Part shown: one piece after another, positions 1 to 6,440 of the stretch | How positions within the stretch are numbered: position 1 is the stretch's first letter | How the letters are laid out: every line of letters starts with the position of its first letter | Source: Candidatus Saccharibacteria bacterium UBA2112 | GTDB taxonomy: Bacteria; Patescibacteriota; Saccharimonadia; Saccharimonadales; Saccharimonadaceae | Direction of reading: 5' to 3' | Assembly (NCBI GenBank): GCA_002331045.1 | Contig: DCYK01000031.1 | Location: forward strand, 1-6,610 | Length of the DNA stretch: 6,610 nt | The notes under the pieces: generated by a model | Seen by the model: the letters and a program-made list of their open reading frames with translations, nothing else | Told to the model about the DNA's origin: nothing | The model's database searches: none | Made by a program: the position numbers and the translations under genes

Positions 1-666
1 GGTAAATAGTCGAGTGCCGGCGGCATTTGCAAGGTTAAGCTCACTGGGGCTGGGATATGTTGTGGTAGTAGACTGATTGGATGCGGTAAGTGAGAGCGCA
101 TCGGTTGTTTCGTCAATGACAAAACCAAGGACACCACCGAGATATGGTGGTAGAACTTGATTTTCGGGATAGGATAATTTTGCAATATTTGCATTGTCCC
201 ACTGTCCGTCTGGTGGGGTTTGGAATTGCCTGAGACTAGTAGGTTCACTGCAATCAAAAGAAAGCAGTGCTTCGCGTGCGCCATCATATGTTGCACATAG
301 GTTTTCATCGTTACTCATAAATGCCTGCTTGGTAGCATTATGGACCGGTTCGACACTGACATCCTTGGTAACGACACCGTACCATGGCGATTTGAGTGTC
401 GTGATCGTTCGGGCATAGTCACCAGCAGTAACAACGAGGCCGGTCGTTGAGCGAGGTACAATCATAAGCCCCGGACTGCCAGCACGGGCCAGGATACCGT
501 CACGGGTTGTGTATACGGATATCGGGACATTGTCGATGGTCGTTGAGGCGTTAAGGAAAACGAGCTTGTTATTTGCAAAGAAGATAATGACGAAGAGGAA
601 GATCAGGATAAAGCCTGTAGCAATGATCAATAGCTTTAATCCTCGCCTGTTTTGCTCCTGCGTCAT
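1..666 (-). CDS. Single-pass membrane protein with extracytoplasmic domain, unknown function; 3' end outside the window
   Basis: The frame is open from the ATG at 666 to the left edge without a stop, giving 222 residues of an incomplete protein. It starts with ten mostly polar residues including two arginines (MTQEQNRRGL), followed by a strong hydrophobic segment at about residues 11-31, so the rest should lie outside the cytoplasmic membrane. Residues about 34-110 look like beta strands, with a G-[ML]-x-V-P-R-S turn and AGDYARTITTL, which loosely recalls a PEGA-type beta-sandwich; I cannot confirm that. Only two cysteines are visible (C124, C139), a possible disulfide pair. The gene starts 22 bp after the stop of the exported hydrolase on the same strand, so the two are probably co-transcribed. 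A GAGAAAGG stretch at 680-687 is the likely ribosome binding site, although its 13-nt spacing is long. The next in-frame ATG is residue 68, beyond the membrane segment, so the start at 666 is preferred. Function not recognised. Confidence 0.85.
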   Translation of the reverse strand, partial: MTQEQNRRGLKLLIIATGFILIFLFVIIFFANNKLVFLNASTTIDNVPISVYTTRDGILARAGSPGLMIVPRSTTGLVVTAGDYARTITTLKSPWYGVVTKDVSVEPVHNATKQAFMSNDENLCATYDGAREALLSFDCSEPTSLRQFQTPPDGQWDNANIAKLSYPENQVLPPYLGGVLGFVIDETTDALSLTASNQSTTTTYPSPSELNLANAAGTRLFT

Positions 667-688
667 GCTCTTTACAGTACCTTTCTCA

Positions 689-2866
689 TTAGTTTGACCC
701 ACCGAATATACCGACACCGCTAAGGTTTCCGGTAATATTGCCACCTAATCCTGATAGCCCGCCAATACCACCAGAGATATTGATGAGACCACCGATACCC
801 CCGCCGCCGCCTGATAATCCTCCGCCCACGCTGTCGAGAAACTCGGCGAATTGGGCAACCTCTGGTGGAGAGCCGGAGCCGCCAAAGTCTGTCAGCCCGG
901 AACTACAATTGGTCTGCCCTCTTTCCGGTTGCATGATACTATCGAGGAAGTTAAGGGTTGGGCAGACAAAACGCGGGTCGTAATCTAAGTGATTACCAAA
1001 GCCGGAGCCTCCCTCTGAGTTACCTGGTATGATCAGGGTCTCGGAGCGAATGCCAAGGGATCGCAATTTGTCACGCATGTCGTATGCATTATCAGGTGGG
1101 ATGAGCGGATCCGTCTCGAAGCCTGCAAGGTAACTTGGCGATGACTCGGGACTAGCGAACAAGGCCGGTGACGCTGCCGAGAGATTATCAATACACTCAA
1201 TAAACTTTTTGCTAGATAGATTCAGAACGCCACCTGATAGACCTTGGATGCCTCCGCTCTCAAGTTGGCTTGAGATTGATTCAAGATTTTGCCCCGTCTG
1301 CAAAGCATACTGTCCAGCCGTAAAGACCTCGGTCAGCAGGCTGATCGGATTTATACTGCTAGGATCTAACGACTGCGTTCCCAGGTCGATGCCGAGACTA
1401 GAAAAATCGTTACTACTTAGGCCCTGGCCGTACTCGGCTATATTACCGCTGCCGCCAGATAATAGATCTGTGAAGTTGGCGAACCCAGCCAAGTCGGTCG
1501 GGATACATGTCGAGTGATCAATCGAGATAGCAAAGCTTTCAAATGACCGGAACATTGCCGTATAGGCATTTGTCGGCGCTGACCAACCGACAGCAGCCTT
1601 GGCGCCTGACTTTCCACTAGCGGCGGCGCGCATCGATAGACTTCCTCCGGCACTGTCACCCCAGATGGCAACTCGGGCCGGATCGATACCATACATGCCG
1701 GCATTGTTGATGACGTGGCGAATACCGCGCATAACGTCTTCGAACATATAATAGATGCCGCTTGAACCCAATCGATAGGTTAACTCGATTACTTTATAAC
1801 CCCGGGTACGGGGATCTTCGCCACCGTTTAATCCTGCTGTGATCTTGTCACTGTTGCCATCATTCACGTGCCAGCCACCACCATTCATGATCAGGATAAC
1901 TGGTGCATTCGGCGGACCACCCGGGTAAACCTTTAACTCTTGCTGTTTGCCGGCACCATTCACATACGAGCCGTAATTGTTATCAGGCTCCTCTGTGGTG
2001 TCTACATCAGCGTCGGGACCAAGTTCGTGAAGGACATCTATATACTTTGTCAGTGAGTTTACCTGATCGAGTTGGTCTAGGATCTCCAGGGGATTCCGTT
2101 GTTCGGAGCTATTCTTTCGTGCTTCTGAAAGATAGGTTCGTCCTGCAGTAACTCCGGTGATACAGGCTGTTTTGTTTGTTGAGGAGCCTTGTAGCTCAGG
2201 TTTCGTGAGACAGTTCAGGATAGTCTTTGGTTTGCCTTCGGCACCGTCTTGCCCCAGGCCCCCGTAGAGGCACCAGAGGGCTGCAGCGGTGTTGTTCTGA
2301 TAAGGGGCGCAGGCATCGAGAATGACATTTTTATAGACATCGGCGTCGTTTGCTCCCCCCTGTGGGTCGGTCGCGCTATCGGGGATACTGATTGTGTCGA
2401 GGCCCGCACCAGTTGCACACGCATTGTATAGTGCAACATCAACCTCAGCGACCTGAATATTACACTCTTTGTAACTTTTGCCGCCATTACAGGCAGTGAG
2501 CAGGTCACCGGTATACTTCTTACAGACGTCATTTGCGTTAAATGTCGGGCTGTCAGTGACTTCGCCATTCTGTTTTGCCTGTTTTGCCTTGCGACAGATA
2601 TTGGCTGTTGCTTCGTCGAACGTAATGGCATAGTCGGCGCAGTCCGTGCCTGAGCGCAGCCCGTCGCGACAGGCATTACGCTGACTGCTATTGGTATACT
2701 GATTACAGTAATCGTCGGCGGTGACTGCTCCGACGCGTTGCACGATACCGATACCGCCAACTGCGACGAGGCATGCCAAGAGAATCAAGCGAAGTGAACG
2801 CGAAACACCATGCTCACGATGGAGGAGCGGAGAAAATGCTGACGGACGACCGGCTCTTTTATTCAT
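689..2866 (-). CDS. Exported or membrane-anchored alpha/beta-hydrolase (esterase/lipase type) with cysteine-repeat region and Gly-rich tail
   Basis: This 725-residue protein should hydrolyse an ester bond outside the cytoplasm; the substrate is unknown. A basic N-terminus (RSLR at 23-26) precedes a hydrophobic stretch at about 25-42, which is either a signal peptide (possible cleavage after VTA, residue 50) or an anchor. Residues 54-238 carry three four-cysteine repeats. The hydrolase core, about 298-650, shows an oxyanion-hole motif NGGGW (328-332), the nucleophile elbow GDSAGG with S405, the acid D586 in GFETDPLIP, and H626 in GNHLDYDP. This resembles the hormone-sensitive-lipase/BD-FAE-like branch, which usually has His where N328 stands. 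About 107 residues (450-556) are inserted between nucleophile and acid, probably a cap. The tail, 662-725, is rich in glycine. An upstream in-frame GTG at 2924-2926 would add 20 residues, but that stretch contains the probable promoter, so ATG at 2866 is preferred. No Shine-Dalgarno sequence precedes it. It is first in a unit with the 1-666 gene. Catalytic class is fairly sure, role unknown. Confidence 0.88.
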   Translation of the reverse strand: MNKRAGRPSAFSPLLHREHGVSRSLRLILLACLVAVGGIGIVQRVGAVTADDYCNQYTNSSQRNACRDGLRSGTDCADYAITFDEATANICRKAKQAKQNGEVTDSPTFNANDVCKKYTGDLLTACNGGKSYKECNIQVAEVDVALYNACATGAGLDTISIPDSATDPQGGANDADVYKNVILDACAPYQNNTAAALWCLYGGLGQDGAEGKPKTILNCLTKPELQGSSTNKTACITGVTAGRTYLSEARKNSSEQRNPLEILDQLDQVNSLTKYIDVLHELGPDADVDTTEEPDNNYGSYVNGAGKQQELKVYPGGPPNAPVILIMNGGGWHVNDGNSDKITAGLNGGEDPRTRGYKVIELTYRLGSSGIYYMFEDVMRGIRHVINNAGMYGIDPARVAIWGDSAGGSLSMRAAASGKSGAKAAVGWSAPTNAYTAMFRSFESFAISIDHSTCIPTDLAGFANFTDLLSGGSGNIAEYGQGLSSNDFSSLGIDLGTQSLDPSSINPISLLTEVFTAGQYALQTGQNLESISSQLESGGIQGLSGGVLNLSSKKFIECIDNLSAASPALFASPESSPSYLAGFETDPLIPPDNAYDMRDKLRSLGIRSETLIIPGNSEGGSGFGNHLDYDPRFVCPTLNFLDSIMQPERGQTNCSSGLTDFGGSGSPPEVAQFAEFLDSVGGGLSGGGGGIGGLINISGGIGGLSGLGGNITGNLSGVGIFGGSN
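692..883 (-). other. Glycine-rich C-terminal tail of the hydrolase
   Basis: Residues 662-725 follow the hydrolase core and consist largely of glycine with Ser, Leu, Ile and Asn. The hexapeptide GGIGGL occurs twice, at 689-694 and 699-704, ten residues apart. A related GGI-x-GLSGG stretch sits in the cap insertion at 538-546. The region is probably flexible or a surface-interaction tail rather than part of the catalytic fold. The plus strand here reads as a proline-rich open frame, which is only the antisense of the glycine codons. Confidence 0.7.
2153..2707 (-). repeat. Three imperfect four-cysteine protein repeats in the hydrolase N-terminal region
   Basis: Seen in the translation, numbered from the ATG at 2866. 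Unit 1 has C54, C66, C76, C91; unit 2 has C115, C126, C135, C150; unit 3 has C186, C199, C219, C235. Each unit starts C-x2-Y, has its second cysteine followed by x2-G, then a third, and a fourth preceded by Ile or Ala. The approximate plan is C-x2-Y-x(7-9)-C-x2-G-x(5-16)-C-x(14-15)-C. Units 1 and 2 are close in spacing; unit 3 is about ten residues longer between its second and third cysteines. The 12 cysteines of this region are used exactly, four per unit, which suggests two disulfides per unit in an exported small domain. I do not recognise a named family. Confidence 0.75.
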
Positions 2867-2868
2867 AA

Positions 2869-2891
2869 ATTGTATGGTTTTAGGATACAAT
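2869..2891. promoter_or_regulatory. Perfect inverted repeat, candidate operator for the hydrolase gene
   Basis: The plus strand reads ATTGTAT, nine bases (GGTTTTAGG), then ATACAAT: two perfect 7-bp arms. One arm (2885-2891) overlaps the putative -10 box of the minus-strand promoter and the other (2869-2875) covers its expected transcription start, three bases before the ATG at 2866. That position is typical of a repressor site. The arms could also pair in RNA if transcription starts further upstream. No regulator gene is in the window. Confidence 0.5.
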
Positions 2892-2910
2892 ACCCGGGAA
2901 GTAAGAACAA
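2882..2910 (-). promoter_or_regulatory. Candidate sigma-70-type promoter for the hydrolase gene
   Basis: On the minus strand, TTGTTC (2910-2905) is followed after 17 bp by TATCCT (2887-2882), each matching four of six consensus bases with ideal spacing. Transcription would start near 2875, leaving a leader of about nine nucleotides before the ATG at 2866. This would explain the absence of a Shine-Dalgarno sequence. The call rests on consensus matching only. Confidence 0.35.
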
Positions 2911-2919
2911 GCGCTTTGC

Positions 2920-2947
2920 TCGACACTAACGATGCTTATGGTAGTAT
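2920..2947 (+). promoter_or_regulatory. Candidate promoter for the plus-strand membrane protein gene
   Basis: TCGACA (2920-2925, five of six to TTGACA) is followed after 16 bp by TAGTAT (2942-2947, four of six to TATAAT); TATATA at 2945-2950 is an alternative -10 box with 19-bp spacing. Transcription would start near 2954, almost on the ATG at 2956, so the mRNA would be nearly leaderless. It lies back to back with the hydrolase promoter. Confidence 0.3.
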
Positions 2948-2955
2948 ATACATAT

Positions 2956-3606
2956 ATGAAGAAACGAGGGCAACGCTTTACACGCTTCATGGTGCCCAGG
3001 GCTGGTAATCGCCGGGCCCAGTTTCTTATTCTGCCGATCATGGCGGTGATTGCAGTAGGAGTTATCGTGCTTGCTGTTATTGCTATCATCGTTATGCCAA
3101 CTATCGGGAATGATCAGCGTGGCATTGGGGCGAATGGCTTTCGTGCATATATTGAACAGGATGGTGACTTAGGGATGGGCTCGATTGTGACAAAACGCGA
3201 TGTCAGTGATGCACTTGGCAAGAAGGCGACATCCGTCAAGGATGCTGAAGTGAGCGCAGTCTTTAACCTGAATGGCACGCGTGGTCAAACCGTTACTTAT
3301 GACTTTGTTCGGGCCGATGGTGCAGAGGCGAGCGTCTATATTGATGGACGATTCTTTCAAGATAGCGTTTCACTCAAGGCTGCAAATATCACCGATAACA
3401 CGCTGAGTGCCGGCAAAGTTGGCGAGCATAATGCCTACTTCTTGCACGCACTGACTTTTGGCAGTGAGCGTGAGTATCGTCTATTGGTTGAGGATGGCCT
3501 GCACTTATATACGTTTGTCATGGTGCAGCCGTACCGTAACATCACCATCAGCGAAGTATCTGCAATGGCGGTACTGAAGAAGCTAGCTGCCAGCGCAGAA
3601 TTCTAA
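2956..3606 (+). CDS. Small single-pass membrane-anchored protein of unknown function
   Basis: A 216-residue protein beginning MKKRGQRF. The first 22 residues are strongly basic, then a long hydrophobic segment rich in Ile, Val and Ala spans about residues 23-47 and ends at a Met-Pro; the basic side predicts an N-in, C-out orientation. The remaining 165 or so residues form an extracytoplasmic domain with alternating charged and hydrophobic stretches suggestive of mixed alpha/beta structure (for example AEASVYIDGRFF). It has no cysteines, in contrast to its neighbours. No known family is recognised. It is the only gene on this strand, divergent from the hydrolase and convergent to the 937-residue protein gene with 20 bp between stops. 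In-frame ATGs at 2932 and 2938 would add eight or six residues, but they fall in the likely promoter; one at 2989 would remove eleven. None has a clear Shine-Dalgarno sequence, so the exact start is uncertain. Confidence 0.85.
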   Translation: MKKRGQRFTRFMVPRAGNRRAQFLILPIMAVIAVGVIVLAVIAIIVMPTIGNDQRGIGANGFRAYIEQDGDLGMGSIVTKRDVSDALGKKATSVKDAEVSAVFNLNGTRGQTVTYDFVRADGAEASVYIDGRFFQDSVSLKAANITDNTLSAGKVGEHNAYFLHALTFGSEREYRLLVEDGLHLYTFVMVQPYRNITISEVSAMAVLKKLAASAEF

Positions 3607-3626
3607 TTCCACCATCCCCCACTCTC

Positions 3627-6440
3627 CTAGTACCAAGAAGTAAATAATATATCATTGTGAAGGTAAAAGCCGTCACTGTATTCTGCTGCGTTTGCATTGT
3701 CTAGATCAGTACAATCGGTGCCACCCGATAGTGATCCGTCAACTGAACACATCATAGTGTATGCACGAAAGTTTGTTAGCATTTCGCTTTGCTCGGTGCA
3801 TTTCTTGCCAGTGTACCAATCTTGATCAGACGAAGCACCTTCGGTGATTGATGGATAGCCGGCAACTGGGATTTTTTGGTAGGGATCGCCACTGTCTAGT
3901 GGGCTGAATGGCTCAATACCTCCTACTTTATCCTCGAGCCGTTTTTGTTGCACCTCTTCTGGCAGCTCTTGATATTGAATATGCATTGCGCTTCTCCCCC
4001 ATGGATCTTGGCGATTGACGCAATACTGCAGGTATTTGTCGTATTCGCTGTTCGGAATTGCCTTTCCTGTTATCTCGTCGATATAGGGCTGGTTGGCGAC
4101 GCCACTAACGGTTGCGAGCATACGACCGACATTTGCTGCATCACCCTCCTCTGGATCGGCTTGGGCCTGTCGTGTGGTAAGTTCGTTGATTTTCTCTTGG
4201 TAGGCATCGGGGTGTGACTGTGTCATGTAGTCAAGCACGCTGTCGGGTTGCGCAGCAAGTTCAAGTCGGCTAAGACTGTAGCGTACATTACATGCCGTGT
4301 CAGCCATGATCGTAATTGCAAGGTATTCTGGATCGGGGCAACTAAGGCGCAGTGGATTGAATGGATCTGGCTGCAGATAATAAATAGCTTCTGCCGATGG
4401 ATTCAGGCGATTGAGGCCGTCTGTGACGAGCGACATAACATTGGCAAGTGCCGAAAATAGTGGCGCCTTATCATCATAGACAGGCGATAGTTTATGGAGG
4501 ATTGATCCGGTGAATGAGAATTTGTTGTAGGGGTCGAACGGATTATTTCGTGCCTCGTAGCGGGCTATTTCGTCATATTCTTGTTGAAGCTTATCCCTCT
4601 TTGCGAGGTATTCAGCCATGAATAGCGCATTACTTGGCATCATCCCGCGGGACATTGCCATGTCGCCGAGTATCTCACCGGTACCGGCAAATAGAGCGTC
4701 ACTGGCAGCGACCCCCTTTGTCTGTGATGTAAAGAGGAGTGAAACTGCATTTGCCCACGCGCTGACGTTGACACTGAATAAACCGGCGACGATTGAACTC
4801 AACTGTGCGTCGACGATCTTTTCCGAAGGAAGGATGACGTTACTCACGGGACCACGCCATGTGCCGGCAAGGAATTGAAATACGTTATCGTCATAGAGGT
4901 TTACGGGAGGGCACGTTCGACGCGCGGCCTCGATAGCATCCGCTAGGAGTGCTTGTGTACCGGGGAGCGCCATGGCTGCGATTGCTTCTGGGCATCGGGT
5001 GGTATTGCTTGTCTCACCCTTTAGGGCGATTTTTTGAGTTGTTTTCTCACCCGAAAGACAGTATTCTCGGTCACTTCCGGTGAGATTGCCTGGAGGCATC
5101 GCCAATGTACCTGGTGCGCCAGTAACCCCGGCAAGCCCTGTCGCGCTCGCCATGATTGCCGACCAGGCGGGCGCCATGGCAGCGATGAGGTCGAAGGTGT
5201 CTAGATAGTACAGGAGTCCGTATATGGAGGGTATGGGAAGGTTTCCGTAAACAATAGATTTATACATCGTCGAGTCTGTCGCATTCGGCCCGTTATAACC
5301 GCCAAATGTACTCTCGGCAAGTTTGCTGGCGAGGATATTAGTTGGTATTTCCTGGGCGGTGCCTGCCTTTATAGCATCCGCAGCCTTGAGGTACTGCATA
5401 GCAAATCGAGCAACTGTTGCAGCCTTCGCCGACTTTGCATTATTGGTGACGGCCTTGCCAAACGAATACCACGAACACACAAGTCCGGTATAGGAAGTGG
5501 CCTTGGCTGAAAGCGGTAGCATAAATGCTTCGAGTTGGGCGGCCGTTGTAATAGGGTTGCTCAGCGCGCCTAGGCTAATACCATTGCTAGTGCTGGGACG
5601 GCCATATTGGTCAATCGCACCTCCGTCACGAACTGAGCGATCAAATGATTTATTCACTGCTTGCTCGGTATCCCCACCGACAGTTGGAGTCTTTGTCATA
5701 TTATACTTTTGCTTAATACGTTGCTTGAAGCGGGTATCCATGAAAAAACTAGACTTTGGATTGAAGACACTGTAGACAAGTGATTTATTGGCACTGCTAA
5801 GATTGGCGTAGAGGAATAACATGTCACCGGTTGCGATTAATCCTGGGCTTTGAACCGGAGGAATAATGGCTGTAACCTGATAGCGGCTTTCAGGGAGATC
5901 ATTTCCGGATATCTGGTCATCTAGGTTATCCTCGCGTACTTTCTGTCCGAGGACAATGAAGCCCTTGTCCTCGAACGCTTGTTTCTGGGCACGACTCATC
6001 GTTGATAACTTACATTTAATGGATTGCTGATTGCTGCAATTACTGCGACCAATCTTGTAGTTCATCATCTTTTTGTAGTAGGTATCAAGGGCGATCGTCG
6101 CATCAGCAAGGTCATTAGTATACATTTCTTTGATATTCACCAGTAAGATATTGGGAGCAAAGACCGAACTATACCAAACCCCTGCGAGAAGGAGCACAAT
6201 AATGAAGCCAAAGGCAGAACCCTTGCGGAGTTTCCCTGCATGTCTTCCGGCAAAGCGAAACCTCCCCTTTTTATCCGCGGGCTTGCCGGTCTTTTTGATA
6301 GCTGCTTTCCACTCTGTATCAGGAGTTGCTTCCTGTGTCTTTAGGTCAGATTTTTTATCGCCTGTCCTTTGTTGATTGAATTTTTTTTGGTAATCCGACT
6401 CGGCTGCTGATTGCTCGGCCGGGTTTTGCCGGCTCGCCAT
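3627..6440 (-). CDS. Large single-pass membrane protein with cysteine-containing extracytoplasmic region, unknown function
   Basis: A 937-residue protein. Residues 1-72 are hydrophilic and charged, ending in a lysine/arginine-rich stretch (60-73), followed by one clear membrane segment at about 74-93; the positive-inside rule places the remaining 840 residues outside. That region holds all twelve cysteines (135, 143, 322, 461, 483, 510, 701, 717, 807, 881, 898, 910), an even number that would suit disulfides. Two less polar stretches, about 403-441 and 546-572, could be amphipathic or membrane-associating helices. A short helical, charged segment lies at about 608-631, and proline-aromatic motifs (NPFDPYNKF at 633-641, PDPFNPL at 691-697) occur in the C-terminal half. 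I do not recognise a domain. Large proteins of this build are, from memory, found near type IV secretion-like genes in Saccharibacteria, but no ATPase or pilin gene is visible here. The start is supported by AAAGGTG seven bases upstream and a one-base overlap with the preceding stop. Confidence 0.9.
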   Translation of the reverse strand: MASRQNPAEQSAAESDYQKKFNQQRTGDKKSDLKTQEATPDTEWKAAIKKTGKPADKKGRFRFAGRHAGKLRKGSAFGFIIVLLLAGVWYSSVFAPNILLVNIKEMYTNDLADATIALDTYYKKMMNYKIGRSNCSNQQSIKCKLSTMSRAQKQAFEDKGFIVLGQKVREDNLDDQISGNDLPESRYQVTAIIPPVQSPGLIATGDMLFLYANLSSANKSLVYSVFNPKSSFFMDTRFKQRIKQKYNMTKTPTVGGDTEQAVNKSFDRSVRDGGAIDQYGRPSTSNGISLGALSNPITTAAQLEAFMLPLSAKATSYTGLVCSWYSFGKAVTNNAKSAKAATVARFAMQYLKAADAIKAGTAQEIPTNILASKLAESTFGGYNGPNATDSTMYKSIVYGNLPIPSIYGLLYYLDTFDLIAAMAPAWSAIMASATGLAGVTGAPGTLAMPPGNLTGSDREYCLSGEKTTQKIALKGETSNTTRCPEAIAAMALPGTQALLADAIEAARRTCPPVNLYDDNVFQFLAGTWRGPVSNVILPSEKIVDAQLSSIVAGLFSVNVSAWANAVSLLFTSQTKGVAASDALFAGTGEILGDMAMSRGMMPSNALFMAEYLAKRDKLQQEYDEIARYEARNNPFDPYNKFSFTGSILHKLSPVYDDKAPLFSALANVMSLVTDGLNRLNPSAEAIYYLQPDPFNPLRLSCPDPEYLAITIMADTACNVRYSLSRLELAAQPDSVLDYMTQSHPDAYQEKINELTTRQAQADPEEGDAANVGRMLATVSGVANQPYIDEITGKAIPNSEYDKYLQYCVNRQDPWGRSAMHIQYQELPEEVQQKRLEDKVGGIEPFSPLDSGDPYQKIPVAGYPSITEGASSDQDWYTGKKCTEQSEMLTNFRAYTMMCSVDGSLSGGTDCTDLDNANAAEYSDGFYLHNDILFTSWY

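Noticed and set aside
738..983. Plus-strand proline-rich open frame of 81 residues
   Set aside because: It is the antisense of the glycine codons and adjoining core of the hydrolase, which has a full catalytic triad on the other strand.
2215..2760. Minus-strand 181-residue open frame
   Set aside because: It lies wholly within the hydrolase gene in another frame and lacks any domain feature, whereas the overlapping frame shows ordered cysteine repeats.
2764..2775. Lipobox-like LLAC in the hydrophobic segment of the hydrolase (cysteine at residue 32)
   Set aside because: The cysteine lies only about six residues after the basic stretch, with most of the hydrophobic segment after it, so it does not sit at the end of a signal peptide.
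2867..2926. GTG start at 2924-2926 extending the hydrolase by 20 residues
   Set aside because: The extension covers the probable -35/-10 region and the inverted repeat and has no ribosome binding site; the ATG at 2866 gives a normal basic N-terminus before the hydrophobic segment.
2944..2958. Adjacent palindromes GTATATAC and CATATATG sharing one base
   Set aside because: Short AT-alternating sequence of this kind is expected in a promoter region, and I see no further symmetry to make it a site.
3597..3626. Possible terminator between the convergent genes
   Set aside because: Only an 8-bp palindrome AGAATTCT without a loop and no following T-run on either strand; the 20-bp gap holds no stem-loop that I can see.
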